From the NCBI GenBank assembly GCA_018221105.1, contig JAAOYA010000001.1:221733-285732 (forward strand): a DNA stretch of 64,000 bases, written 5' to 3'. How positions within the stretch are numbered: the first letter of the stretch is position 1; each line of letters starts with the position of its first letter. This document shows positions 42,583 through 52,098 of the stretch, piece by piece. Below the pieces are notes generated by a model, which was not told where the DNA came from, did no database searches, and was given only the letters and a program-made list of their open reading frames with translations. Position numbers and translations under genes: made by a program. This DNA comes from Candidatus Woesearchaeota archaeon (GTDB taxonomy: Archaea > Nanobdellota > Nanobdellia > Woesearchaeales > JAAOYA01).

Positions 42583-45500
42583 ATGACGGGAGAAGTAACG
42601 CTAGAGAAAGTAACATTAGTTGATGAATCTGTGCGCCGCACTTTAATAGCAATGGGTTATGAAACTCTACAAAAAGGCGAAGAACTATCAAAAAAAACCA
42701 GTTTTTTAGTGGCTTCTCGCCCAGAAGATGATGTAAAAGGCGTGTTTGCTGTTCGCCAAACCAACAATGGAAATCTTATAGGAGAAGTAGGAAAACTTGT
42801 TTTAGAATATGTTGATGGGCGCATTGTCTACACATTATTTGAAAGTTATAACAGTTCTAAACCACCAGTACAAACTTATAGCGCTTCTATTGAAGCCACT
42901 AAAAGAGAATTCTTAGATATTGCAGGAGCACAAAGTATGTGCATCGAACAAACAAAAAAAAGAACAAATAGTGTACCACGACACCATCCAATAGCAATAA
43001 TCACACAACACGGCAAAGCCTACAAAACAACAAATCTTGAATCAATACTTAACACTCAGGCAACAGAACCTTCAGAGCCAATAGAATCTGAAACAATCCC
43101 TGAACCAGTAAAGAAGCCAAAAATCATAGAGTATGACATTCCTGAAGACTTTGTACAAGTAAGAGAAGGAAGTTTCAATGAACTTTCAACAATTTATGAT
43201 TCTACAAGAGCAACTATCTCTAGTAAAAGAAAAAGGTTTCCAGAGGAAATAATACCATTAAGAAAAGAAGGCGAGACTACAATTTTTGGCGTTTCATCAA
43301 AAGGCAATCAAATACTGCAATATAAAGGTATGATGCCAAAAGAAAAAGCAAAACAAATAGGAATAGAAGACACTCCAATGCGTGACCGTGAAGAAGTCAA
43401 AGCAATAATAGCTCAGGGTTTTGAACTCATAGAAGACTTAGTACAACAGTTAGGGGCGTCATATTCTAAGTTGAACAATTTGTTTAGCGCACATCCTGAT
43501 CATGTAGAACGACAAAAAGTTGGAAACCGCACACTATACAAGCCTAATGATGAATTGTTAGCCAAGATAGAAAAAACAAAAATAATTAGGCCCAGCGAAG
43601 TATTAGAAGATGATATAATAGTACATCAAGGAGTTATCAGCGAACTTACAAAAATCTATGGTTGTTCAAAGTCAAAAATACGCGATGTTCAAAAAAAATA
43701 TCCTGATGCTATACGATTTGTCACTATAGAAAATGCGAAAAAGATTCTTGCAATCACCCAGCAAGGAGATGAACTATTACAAAGTGATGGCAGAGGAAGA
43801 CAAAAGAAAAAAACAGAAAGCTTGCCAACTGCAAAACCAGAACCTTCGATACTTGAAGAAAAAGTTGAAGCTTTGCCGCAGACGGAAGTTGTTGAAGAAA
43901 CTGCCAGTGCAAAATTAAAAACTCAAAGAGAACAAGAAATTGCTTCACTAAAAGCTCAAGGCTGGCAAGATATGACAGGATTAGAAGAATCATTAGATCG
44001 TCACTTTACAGATATTTACAAACTACTAAAAAAACATGCTGGCGACGGAATCGAAAGAACACAAATTGGCAAAAAAGTAGTTTATAAGCTTCCAGAATAT
44101 TTAATAGAAGAATTTAGAAAAAAAGAAAAGCCCCCGCAAAAAGATAACGCGATAAGTTCACAAGAACCTTCAACTCTAAAAGAAGACTTAAGTCAAATAG
44201 TTCAAACAACTCCACACTCTCATGTTGTTGAAGATGATGATGTTTTAGCGTGCCAAGGCACTGCTGATCAGATCGCTAGCAAAATAGGGTGCACTAAAAG
44301 AGAATTGATACAATTAAAAGAACGGCATCCAGAGTTTATTACTACAATAAAAAAACGTGGCAAAAAAACAATTCTTGGTCTGACACAACAAGGTTATAAC
44401 ACTTTTTTGGATATGAATATTCCTAAAGCTTTAGAATTGCCAAGCACTCAACCAACAACAACCAGTGAAATAGAAGAAAAAGTTGAAGGTCCACAAGCTA
44501 ACACTCTTTATTTTCTGCCTGACTTGGCAGAAGTTGTTGGCACAAGCATTGAAGTTATTGATGCAATGCTTAAAGATCACCCTTCAACACATGACCGTTA
44601 TGGAGAAGGGTTCATTCTAACACCTAGCGCAGTAAAGCGTCTAGCTAACGAGCAACTAATAAAGAAGTACGAAATCATTGTGAAAAAACAGGCAAGCGAA
44701 AGTATTCCAAAACAAAGTTCTGCTTCAAAAAAGGCACCAACACAAGAAGAAAAAATTGAAAATGATTTAGAATGTGTTGTAAAAAAAGAAGTAAAGAGCG
44801 TTAAAAGAACTATGGAAAAATATAAGGAGCTAAAAAAAGCTCCCGAAAGTTTAGAAGATATTGACGTTCAAGCAAGTTATCTTTGTTTTGATATCGACTC
44901 GAAGTTATTGCCTAAAGACATTCATGTAGCATCTCATTATAAAAGTGCTGCCAGGAAAAAATTGCCTAGTGAAAGTTTAACAAGTCGTGATGGTTATATC
45001 GTAATAAAAGGTTCTGTTGTTTCAGATTATATTCAAACAATTGTAGAATCCGCTGATTTAAGAGAGTTCAAACAATTAATTTTGACAATGCCTTTTGAAA
45101 AAGCAATAGTTCAAGTTTCTACTAATGGATTCGTAGAAGCTTCAAAAGCAGCAAACTACACTTCAATAGCTTTAAAACTCGCTTGTGAAAATCCTGAGGA
45201 ATTATTGTCACAAAATAGTGAAGATGGCTCTAAATTAGCTTTTAGAACTCTTGAAGATGGTCAAAGAGTTGTTGAAGTTGAAGAAATATCGAGGTTTGCC
45301 AAAACAAATAAAACTAAAGAAAGTGAACACTCGTTAGTAATTAGCAAAATAAGACATCATACTGATCAAGGTGCTATCGCGCAATTATCGATTGATAATC
45401 ATTTGAGTGTTGAAGACACTTTGAAGTTCTTAGAAATAAAACTACCTAATTTAGAGTTTAGTTTTGAAAATAGTTTTACTAGTGACGCTGACAAAAAAGA

Positions 45501-47808
45501 CAAAATGTCGTATAAGACAATAGATGGAAAGCAAGTTGTAGCAGCACAAGAAGTCTTAGAGTTTTTTGAAAAACAAAAAGAAATACAAAAAGTAATAGTT
45601 ATAGCGGCTAGAGAAGCAAAACTTGTTGAAGAACACTCTTTTTTAGAACAATATGAAGGTCTGCAAAGCACTACTGATTCTGAAAAATTTTATTTAGCTT
45701 CACAGTTAGAAAAAAGTATTCTTGAAGAAACTAGAATTCCGGCGTATACTGCAAAAGTGTTAAAGGGGAAAATTCCTGCTGCAATGAAAAAAAAAGTTAG
45801 TAAAACTGTTGCAATACGAGGCGATTTTGTAAAGGAGTATCAACGCCTTGTTAAGCTAGAATCAACCAAGGGAAAATTAAGAAATAAATCTTTTGAAAGT
45901 ATAATAAGTGAATTTCCAGAAGATATTAGTTTAGATGAGGTTGTAGTATTGTTAAGTGCTGAATTTGGCGACACTTCATTTTATGAAGCTTTAGACAATG
46001 ATGATGCAGACCTTCAAATGATCTTGCCACTATTAAAAGTTGATGATTATGATGGCATTAAAAGTGTTAAGTCTCAAGACTTTTTAGAGTTTTACAATTA
46101 TGAAAGAAAAATACGCGATACTATGATTGAACTAGCACTTGCAAAAAAAGGTTCCAAAAAAGAAAAAATGTTAGACCTCAATCATAGAGAGTTCAATGGC
46201 GGAAAAGTAAATACTGGAGAAATCTATTCGTTTAATAGTGTTACAACTTATGCTTTGACAAAGATTGGAAAAGTTGCTCCTGGCAAGATTACACAAATAT
46301 TTGAAGGTCTTTCTAAAGGAGCTCTTGAAGGCAAAAATAATAGAAGATTTTTGCGAGGCAATGCTGTAAGCGAATACTTGCTTATGCATTCAGTTGGTGT
46401 TTTTGAAGGACAATTAAGTATTAGAACTCCTGAAAACTTTTTACACACTAACTATAATGGTGGCAATGTTCCTTTAAATGATGCTCTAAAAATATTGTAT
46501 GCTAAACTAAAAGATGAATATTTTTTGAAAAAATTGATGGGAAAAAGCAAGAAAAAACTTCCATCAAGTCTTGTAGTAATAGAGGATAATGGTTCTCAAA
46601 GCGTGACATCAGAATCTATAACAAAGTATCTTCGAGATAAAAAAGCAGTTATTGATGCTATTGATGAAGCGCAAAGATTAGAAGAGGAGCGACTCGAGCA
46701 AGGATTAGAAAATGGTGAGCAAGAAACTAAACAGAGCGAGGATCAAGAATTAGAAGTTGACGATGATCAAGTTTTAGAAGTTATGGCAAGTATTGCATCA
46801 CAAGATTTAGAATCAATGATTGAGCAAGAGAATGAAGAAGTATCAGAAAACGATCAAACAGAAGCAGGTTATAGTAATGGCAATAGCATAATTGAAAATC
46901 CAGTGAACACAAGAAAAAAAAGAAGAAGGCGACATTCAATTGATTCTTTTGGAATTTATTTATCTGAGATGGGACAGTACCGTTTATTATCAAGAAAAGA
47001 AGAGGTTATTCTTGCAAAAAAAATGGCTAAAGGCGATCCTCAAGCTAGAACAGAGTTTGCAACTCACAATCTTCGTTTGGTTATAAGCATTGCAAAACGA
47101 TATTTTGGCAGGGGGCTTGAGTTTCCAGATTTAGTTCAAGAAGGAAATCTTGGGCTTATGAAAGCTGTTGAAAAGTTTGAACATGAAAGAGGGTTTAAGT
47201 TTTCAACATATGCTACTTGGTGGATTCGCCAATCAATAACTAGAGCCATTGCTGATAAGGGAAGAGCTATAAGAATTCCTGTTCACATGATAGAGAACAG
47301 AAACAAGGTTTTAAGGACTATTGAACAACTTTCTTCGCAACAATACACCGATCCTAATGTTGAACCTGGACAATATAACAGGCCTAGTGTTGAACAAATA
47401 GCAGAAAAATCAGGGGTGCCTGAAAAAACTGTTAGAAAAATTTTAGAAAGTCCTGTAATAAGACCTAATGTTTTATCAATTAACACACCTGTAGGAGATG
47501 GCGAGGATTCTGAACTGTTAGACTTTGTAGCAGATCCTAAAAGTTTAAACCCTCATCAAATTCTTGAGCAAAAAGATTTAGAAAGAGTTGTAGAAGAAGT
47601 TCTAGAAACATTAAGTGAAAGAGAACGAGATATTGTCAAGCACCGTCTTGGTATTGGCACAGGCATTCCAATGACTTTAGAGGAAGTTGGAGAATTAAAA
47701 GGTGTTACTCGCGAGCGGATTAGACAAATCGAATCTAAGGCCCTTAGAAGATTAACGCATCGTAGTAGAAAGAAGATTTTAGAAAAATCAGGTTATGCAC
47801 ATAATTAA
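42583..47808 (+). CDS. giant protein: tandem HTH-like modules fused to a complete sigma-70 factor
   Basis: A 1741-residue soluble protein. Residues 1-140 are an unrecognised domain. About 190-690 contain alternating wHTH-like modules: type A (starting QGxxxEL, near 192, 347, 556) and type B (near 272, 450, a variant at 643), joined by acidic linkers. About 700-1430 is helical and unrecognised. An acidic linker and RKKRRRR lead to a sigma-70 primary-type factor (about 1454-1741; nt 46942-47805). Its parts are region 1.2 ([15 protein letters not shown]), region 2.2 ([17 protein letters not shown]), 2.3/2.4 ([14 protein letters not shown], with the -10-recognising Gln and Thr), region 2.5/3.0 (RIPVHMIE), a region 3.2 finger ([14 protein letters not shown]) and region 4.2 ([24 protein letters not shown]). 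All key residues match bacterial primary sigma. Archaeal genomes are not expected to encode sigma. Confidence 0.85.
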   Translation: MTGEVTLEKVTLVDESVRRTLIAMGYETLQKGEELSKKTSFLVASRPEDDVKGVFAVRQTNNGNLIGEVGKLVLEYVDGRIVYTLFESYNSSKPPVQTYSASIEATKREFLDIAGAQSMCIEQTKKRTNSVPRHHPIAIITQHGKAYKTTNLESILNTQATEPSEPIESETIPEPVKKPKIIEYDIPEDFVQVREGSFNELSTIYDSTRATISSKRKRFPEEIIPLRKEGETTIFGVSSKGNQILQYKGMMPKEKAKQIGIEDTPMRDREEVKAIIAQGFELIEDLVQQLGASYSKLNNLFSAHPDHVERQKVGNRTLYKPNDELLAKIEKTKIIRPSEVLEDDIIVHQGVISELTKIYGCSKSKIRDVQKKYPDAIRFVTIENAKKILAITQQGDELLQSDGRGRQKKKTESLPTAKPEPSILEEKVEALPQTEVVEETASAKLKTQREQEIASLKAQGWQDMTGLEESLDRHFTDIYKLLKKHAGDGIERTQIGKKVVYKLPEYLIEEFRKKEKPPQKDNAISSQEPSTLKEDLSQIVQTTPHSHVVEDDDVLACQGTADQIASKIGCTKRELIQLKERHPEFITTIKKRGKKTILGLTQQGYNTFLDMNIPKALELPSTQPTTTSEIEEKVEGPQANTLYFLPDLAEVVGTSIEVIDAMLKDHPSTHDRYGEGFILTPSAVKRLANEQLIKKYEIIVKKQASESIPKQSSASKKAPTQEEKIENDLECVVKKEVKSVKRTMEKYKELKKAPESLEDIDVQASYLCFDIDSKLLPKDIHVASHYKSAARKKLPSESLTSRDGYIVIKGSVVSDYIQTIVESADLREFKQLILTMPFEKAIVQVSTNGFVEASKAANYTSIALKLACENPEELLSQNSEDGSKLAFRTLEDGQRVVEVEEISRFAKTNKTKESEHSLVISKIRHHTDQGAIAQLSIDNHLSVEDTLKFLEIKLPNLEFSFENSFTSDADKKDKMSYKTIDGKQVVAAQEVLEFFEKQKEIQKVIVIAAREAKLVEEHSFLEQYEGLQSTTDSEKFYLASQLEKSILEETRIPAYTAKVLKGKIPAAMKKKVSKTVAIRGDFVKEYQRLVKLESTKGKLRNKSFESIISEFPEDISLDEVVVLLSAEFGDTSFYEALDNDDADLQMILPLLKVDDYDGIKSVKSQDFLEFYNYERKIRDTMIELALAKKGSKKEKMLDLNHREFNGGKVNTGEIYSFNSVTTYALTKIGKVAPGKITQIFEGLSKGALEGKNNRRFLRGNAVSEYLLMHSVGVFEGQLSIRTPENFLHTNYNGGNVPLNDALKILYAKLKDEYFLKKLMGKSKKKLPSSLVVIEDNGSQSVTSESITKYLRDKKAVIDAIDEAQRLEEERLEQGLENGEQETKQSEDQELEVDDDQVLEVMASIASQDLESMIEQENEEVSENDQTEAGYSNGNSIIENPVNTRKKRRRRHSIDSFGIYLSEMGQYRLLSRKEEVILAKKMAKGDPQARTEFATHNLRLVISIAKRYFGRGLEFPDLVQEGNLGLMKAVEKFEHERGFKFSTYATWWIRQSITRAIADKGRAIRIPVHMIENRNKVLRTIEQLSSQQYTDPNVEPGQYNRPSVEQIAEKSGVPEKTVRKILESPVIRPNVLSINTPVGDGEDSELLDFVADPKSLNPHQILEQKDLERVVEEVLETLSERERDIVKHRLGIGTGIPMTLEEVGELKGVTRERIRQIESKALRRLTHRSRKKILEKSGYAHN
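46942..47805 (+). other. sigma-70 domain block (regions 1.2 to 4.2)
   Basis: This is the sigma part of the 1741-residue protein, in the same frame as the rest, with no stop or break between. It includes every element for contact with core RNA polymerase, the -10 element and the -35 element. Region 1.1 is missing; the HTH-rich N-terminus stands in its place. Confidence 0.9.
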
Positions 47809-47849
47809 AACTAAAAGTTAAAAAAAAGTTTAAAAAAATAAAAATTGTT

Positions 47850-49235
47850 TTATTTTTTCTTTGTTGATAGTGTTATTAAGAACACTGCTGCTGCGATTGC
47901 TGCTATGTTTGCCAGCACTAATAGTAGTACGAACAATGCGTTTCTCAAGCTTGTGTTTTCTGTTGATTGTGTTATTATTGCTTGTGTTGGTATTGTCGCT
48001 CCACCTGTTACTATTGGTGGTGTTGTGATTGGTGTTGTTGTGCCGACTGCTTGTTCGTGTTGTTCTACAATATTTTCTATTGGTGCCTGAGGCGTTGTGG
48101 TTGTTGTGTCTTTGCAATCGTTTATTGTTATGCGCAGTATGTCTTCGTCCATTAAATCGTCGCCGTCAATGAATGTGTCGATTATTAAATCGTATGTTCC
48201 TGATAGCTCGTCGTCACCAAATTCTAGGTTGAATATTGCTTTGTAATCATTGTCTTTTTTATCAGGGTCTTCGTCTAATTCTATTGGTCTGACTCTTTCA
48301 CTGATATCAAGTAGGTTGTTTTCAACTTTTATGCTTACGTCGTCTTGGTCTCGGCTTCCATAATTGGTTACTTCTACTGTTAGTGTTGTTCGTCTATCAC
48401 AGCTTAGAACGTCACGGTCCAAAAATGCTTCTGTTATTCTGATGTCGTCTTTTTCGCGCTCTACTGTTATTGTCAGATCCCATCTTAAGTAGTGGATTGC
48501 GCCGTTTTCGTCTTCGCCTTCAACTTCTAGTATTGCGTCGTATTCATCGTCTTCTGCGTCGTTTGGAATGTCGATTTCGAATTCGAATGTGTCGTCTTTG
48601 TCTGCGTCGATGTCTCCAACACTGATGTCTTCATCAATGTTGTCTCCGTCATCAATGTCTTCTATTAGTAAGAATACTTCGATGTCTTCTATTTGTATGT
48701 CATATTCTCTTTCTCTGTCATCGAATAGGTTTTCTATTTCTCCTGTTATTGTGATTGTTTCACCGCGTCGTATTTCATCAATTTCGTCTCCGTCGTCTAC
48801 GTCTGCTGTGTCTTCTTCATATTCGAATTCAACGTTTTTTAGTTTTAATTGTGATTTTCCATTAACATTGATTGTTGTGCTTGTTGATGTGCTACCATCA
48901 CTTACTGTTAGTGTGCTGGTAAATGGGTTGTCTCGTGTGTCAATATCTTCCGGTATGAATCCTTGGACTGTTATGACTTGTGTTGCTCCTGCTGCTAGGC
49001 TTGCTATGTTTGATGGGCTTGCGTTTAAGTTAAAGCCTGATAGTGGTGCAATGCCAACATTTAAGTTAGTCAGTGTTGTGTTGCCATCGTTTGTGATTGT
49101 GATTGTTTGTGAGAAATCATCATTTGGTTGTTGTGTTATATCAAGTGTTGCTGGAGCGCTTAGTGCTGTTGCACTGATTGCTAGCAGTAACACTGTTAGA
49201 ATGATTGTTAGTAGTGTTAGCGTGTTTTTTTTCAT
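47850..49235 (-). CDS. surface protein with signal peptide and C-terminal membrane anchor
   Basis: A 461-residue exported protein. It has a signal peptide (basic MKKN, hydrophobic LLTIILTVLLLAISATALSA, cleavage near 24), then a CARDB/NEW1-like beta domain (ITITNDGNTTLTNL), an Asp/Glu-rich middle with several beta domains (TADVDDGDEIDEI), a Thr/Pro-rich stalk and a final helix (LFVLLLVLANIAAIAAAVFLI) with KKK at the end. This is the build of archaeal envelope or S-layer-associated proteins. The ATG at 49235 has a GGAGGG Shine-Dalgarno site 9 nt upstream, so the longer frame to 49286 is rejected. Confidence 0.75.
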   Translation of the reverse strand: MKKNTLTLLTIILTVLLLAISATALSAPATLDITQQPNDDFSQTITITNDGNTTLTNLNVGIAPLSGFNLNASPSNIASLAAGATQVITVQGFIPEDIDTRDNPFTSTLTVSDGSTSTSTTINVNGKSQLKLKNVEFEYEEDTADVDDGDEIDEIRRGETITITGEIENLFDDREREYDIQIEDIEVFLLIEDIDDGDNIDEDISVGDIDADKDDTFEFEIDIPNDAEDDEYDAILEVEGEDENGAIHYLRWDLTITVEREKDDIRITEAFLDRDVLSCDRRTTLTVEVTNYGSRDQDDVSIKVENNLLDISERVRPIELDEDPDKKDNDYKAIFNLEFGDDELSGTYDLIIDTFIDGDDLMDEDILRITINDCKDTTTTTPQAPIENIVEQHEQAVGTTTPITTPPIVTGGATIPTQAIITQSTENTSLRNALFVLLLVLANIAAIAAAVFLITLSTKKK

Positions 49236-49244
49236 TGTTGTTAA

Positions 49245-49250
49245 CCCTCC
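49245..49250 (-). promoter_or_regulatory. Shine-Dalgarno site of the surface protein gene
   Basis: GGAGGG on the minus strand, 9 nt before the ATG at 49235. Confidence 0.6.
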
Positions 49251-49320
49251 GGTTTTTGTTTTTTGATAACGCGTTACCGCCCACAAAAAGGCAGGTTTTC
49301 TATTCCAGAGTAGTTACAAG

Positions 49321-49330
49321 TTATATAAAA
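49321..49330 (-). promoter_or_regulatory. TATA box of the surface protein gene
   Basis: TTTTATATAA on the minus strand. Transcription should begin near 49300, giving a leader of about 65 nt that carries the Shine-Dalgarno site. Confidence 0.55.
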
Positions 49331-49408
49331 GGTTTGTGGTTAATCGAGAGAATAACAATAAATTAATTTGTTAAAAAATATAGAAGTCTTCTGTATATAT
49401 AATAGTGT

Positions 49409-50680
49409 TTATTTGGCTTCGCCCCATTTTATGAGGGCTTTTTTTAGCTCTACACGGTTTTGTGCCCAATCAGTCAAAGAACTCTTGTGTTGTACTGCGT
49501 CCATTGCTTGTCGTACAGCTCTAGCGCCTGATAGTGTGCCGTTTGGGTGTCCGTGAACGCCGCCACCGAATTGCATTATCACATCAGGACCCATTCTAGC
49601 GTGAACTTTTGGTATGCTGCCAGGGTGGAGTCCCCCGCTAGCTACTGCGAATACTGGTTTTACCCCGTGCCAGTCTTGTGCTAAAATATGATTTTTTCCT
49701 TTAATCATTGGTTCTTCAATTTCTCGCTCTATCTCTAGCACTTCATCTGGACTCCCTTCCATTTTCCCAACATCCGCTGTCCCAATGTGCAATTGGTCAA
49801 CACCAATAAGACGACTAATCATTGCTAACACATGCATTGTGATGCCGTGCTTTGGATTGCGTGTTAGCGCGCCGTGACCTGCCCTGTGAGCGTGCAATAC
49901 TTGAAACACGTGATCGCGAACTGTTTGCAGTCCTGCAAAACCTGCTGTTAGAACATCCACCATCACGTATTCTCCGCCATGACGCTCTACATACTTTGCT
50001 CTTTTTAACATTTCAAAAGTCTCAGCAGTGATGTTTGGCATGTAAATCTTTTTCTCTCCTGTTTCACGCTCTGCCTTATCGCGCAATTTTAATGTTTTGT
50101 CGATTCTTTTTTGAAAATTGTTAAAACTCATGCTTGTAAGGTTTTCGTCATCTTTTACAATGTCAAGTCCTCCAACCCAAGAATCATAAGCTACTTTTGC
50201 GTGATGCGCCTCGTCAAGGCCAACTTTTGGTTTTACAATAGTGCCAAGTAATGGTCTTTTTGGCAATTTTAGCATTTTGCGAATCCCTTTGATTCCATAG
50301 CGCGGTCCTTTAAAGCTTTGAACCATTTTTTTTGGAAATGTTATGTCAGTTAATCGCAAATTGTCAATTACTTTCATTCCATAAATGTTTCCAGCAATAG
50401 CCGATAGTATTTGCGGCATGTTGCCTGCCTCAAATAGTTCTTGAGGGTATGCTATTCTTGCCAAACGCTTTTTTTTATTGATAGAATATACTGATGGTCG
50501 TAGTTTTGTAGCAATTTTTTTGTTCATTGTGGACAGTTCAGTCCATGTTCCGATGCTGCTCTCGGCTGCTACTTGCTCGCAAGCTTGCTCGAATGTTAGG
50601 CCTTTGGCTGGCTCTACATAATATTGTACAACAAGATCGTTCTTTGTTGGTTTGTACTTTAAGTCAACATAGTCTAGCAT
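49409..50680 (-). CDS. rbcL: ribulose-bisphosphate carboxylase, form III-type large subunit
   Basis: A 423-residue RuBisCO large subunit. Catalytic blocks are all present: GTIVKPKVGL (the Lys of the TxKPK loop), GGLDIVKDDENL with the carbamylated Lys, HAHRAGHGALTR, HIGTADVGKMEG with loop 6, SGGLHPG and GGGVHGHPNG. The length and archaeal context suggest form III, which in archaea works in AMP/nucleoside recycling with AMP phosphorylase and ribose-1,5-bisphosphate isomerase; neither is in this window. Start: ATG at 50680 with GGGGTGG 8 nt upstream (a GTG at 50692 is also possible). It is the last gene of a three-gene operon. Confidence 0.95.
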   Translation of the reverse strand: MLDYVDLKYKPTKNDLVVQYYVEPAKGLTFEQACEQVAAESSIGTWTELSTMNKKIATKLRPSVYSINKKKRLARIAYPQELFEAGNMPQILSAIAGNIYGMKVIDNLRLTDITFPKKMVQSFKGPRYGIKGIRKMLKLPKRPLLGTIVKPKVGLDEAHHAKVAYDSWVGGLDIVKDDENLTSMSFNNFQKRIDKTLKLRDKAERETGEKKIYMPNITAETFEMLKRAKYVERHGGEYVMVDVLTAGFAGLQTVRDHVFQVLHAHRAGHGALTRNPKHGITMHVLAMISRLIGVDQLHIGTADVGKMEGSPDEVLEIEREIEEPMIKGKNHILAQDWHGVKPVFAVASGGLHPGSIPKVHARMGPDVIMQFGGGVHGHPNGTLSGARAVRQAMDAVQHKSSLTDWAQNRVELKKALIKWGEAK

Positions 50681-50700
50681 TGCGCCGACCACCCCTCTCT

Positions 50701-51207
50701 TTACTTACTGCCAAAATAGAATACTTTTTCCATGGCAACATCTTCTGGTTTGTAATTGCCGCTTCGCACGTGCCCACCTTCAGTTTTCGCATCTTTTAAT
50801 TTTTCTTCTTTAGGCTTGGACTTTTTTGCGGCTTGTTCAATTGTTGTTTGCGCTGGTTTTAAATTGGTTAATTGTTCTTCTAGATTTTTAACATATGATA
50901 TTAGCTCGTTGATCTTGTCTTGCATCACATTTATTTGGTTTGTGTGATCTTCTAATTTCACGTTTTGTTTTCTCATTTGTAGTGATGTCTCGTCAGCGTC
51001 AACTGTGACGCCTGTTGGCGTGATGCTTGACTCGTCAACTTGTGATGTCGGGCTTTGCATTGCCTCGCCAATGAATCCTGCTTCGTTGTTCGCGTCAGGT
51101 ATTATTTGTTGTGCTTGTTCGCTCGCGCTTTGCGAGTCTAGTGCTATTCCGTGTTTTTGTAGTTCTTTTGATAACTTGTTTAGTTTTTGTAGTTTTTCAA
51201 CATTCAC
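50701..51207 (-). CDS. coiled-coil protein of the RuBisCO operon, 168 aa
   Basis: No known family is recognised. The N-terminus (LSKELQKHGIALDSQSASEQAQQI) parallels that of the next gene up (LAKTLKQYGIVASGDAQKLADDI). A coiled coil follows at about 85-120, then a Lys-rich part and a short aromatic end (VFYFGSK), matched by IFNFGNR in the upstream protein. The GTG at 51207 is preferred because AGGTGAT lies 4 nt upstream; an earlier GTG at 51216 overlaps the previous stop. Both genes precede RuBisCO in one operon. Confidence 0.65.
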   Translation of the reverse strand: MNVEKLQKLNKLSKELQKHGIALDSQSASEQAQQIIPDANNEAGFIGEAMQSPTSQVDESSITPTGVTVDADETSLQMRKQNVKLEDHTNQINVMQDKINELISYVKNLEEQLTNLKPAQTTIEQAAKKSKPKEEKLKDAKTEGGHVRSGNYKPEDVAMEKVFYFGSK

Positions 51208-51212
51208 TATTA

Positions 51213-52001
51213 TCACCTATTGCCAAAATTAAAAATATCTGATAAGTCAACATTTGGTCCTTGTTCTTGTTGTGTCTGTTCTGGTTCAGGTTCGCTTTGC
51301 TGCTCTGGTTGTGCCTCACTTGAAGGTTCGGGTGTTGGAGCTGTTGGTTGAGTTTGTTGTGGTTCTGTTTGATCACTCATTAGCTCGTCTGCAGCTTCGT
51401 CTTCTTCGCTTTGAGCCACTGTTGTCTCTTGAGGTGTTGTTGGTTGTTCGTAAGTTTGTTGCTCTGCTGGTTGTTCTTGGCTGATAACTTCTTCTTGCTG
51501 TGGCTCTTCAACTTCTCCTTGAGTTTCTTCTTCACCATCATCTTCTTCTACTTCAGCTTCTTCTTCGCCTTCGTCCTCTTCAACTTGATCATCATCCTCT
51601 TCTTCTTCCATCATTTCATCGACAGTCTCTGAGAGTTCTTCATGAGATTCTGTTAGTTCTTTGTGAGAATCCGCGAGTTGTTCTTGTGATTGTGTTAAAT
51701 CTGTCTGAGTTTGTTCTAAACTGCCAACTTTTGTCTTTAAATCATCAAGTGATAAAGTGACTTTTTTGATTTCAGAATTTAGTGTGCTTATCAAGTCTTG
51801 TAATGCGTTTAATGCCTTTTTGTCAGCGTCACTTGTTTGAACTGCATAATTTGCAGTTTTTTGAACGTACGATCCTGTGCTAGAGCTCATTTTTACAATG
51901 TCATCAGCCAGTTTTTGTGCGTCGCCAGATGCCACTATCCCATATTGTTTTAGTGTTTTTGCCAAGTCTGACATGTCTTGTTTGTTTTGTTCGATTCTCA
52001 T
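51213..52001 (-). CDS. acidic coiled-coil protein of the RuBisCO operon, 262 aa
   Basis: First gene of the operon. The N-terminal domain (1-50) matches the following protein. The middle is a coiled coil (about 60-125) with repeated LTESHEEL-type heptads, and about 130-240 is a very acidic, Gln/Pro-rich, probably unfolded segment (EEEEDDDQVEEDEG, QPEQQSEPEPEQTQQ). It ends in LSDIFNFGNR. The TATA-like CTTAAATAC about 30 nt before the ATG drives the operon. No enzymatic role can be seen; a scaffold for the operon's proteins is possible. Confidence 0.65.
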   Translation of the reverse strand: MRIEQNKQDMSDLAKTLKQYGIVASGDAQKLADDIVKMSSSTGSYVQKTANYAVQTSDADKKALNALQDLISTLNSEIKKVTLSLDDLKTKVGSLEQTQTDLTQSQEQLADSHKELTESHEELSETVDEMMEEEEDDDQVEEDEGEEEAEVEEDDGEEETQGEVEEPQQEEVISQEQPAEQQTYEQPTTPQETTVAQSEEDEAADELMSDQTEPQQTQPTAPTPEPSSEAQPEQQSEPEPEQTQQEQGPNVDLSDIFNFGNR

Positions 52002-52067
52002 AGACGATAAATATGCTTGAGCGCGTATTTAAGTTTATCGGTTGTACAGTAGATGTTTTTTCAAAAG

Positions 52068-52079
52068 CTTTTTAAAAAG
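52068..52079 (+). promoter_or_regulatory. TATA box of the MscS-C39 fusion gene
   Basis: A TTTTTAAAAAG element about 30 nt before the ATG at 52099; it discards the open frame back to 52042. Confidence 0.5.
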
Positions 52080-52098
52080 TGGTCGCTATTGGGCTAAC

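Noticed and set aside
42583..47808. Sigma part as bacterial contamination of the assembly
   Set aside because: The sigma codons are in frame with the N-terminal part and the flanking genes (taw3, RuBisCO, TFE) are archaeal. Read coverage should still confirm it, but the sequence shows no break.
47850..49266. Overlapping ORFs on the plus strand inside the surface-protein gene (for example 48568-49266)
   Set aside because: They are Ser-rich shadows of the Asp/Glu-rich minus-strand gene, which has a signal peptide, an anchor and a ribosome-binding site.
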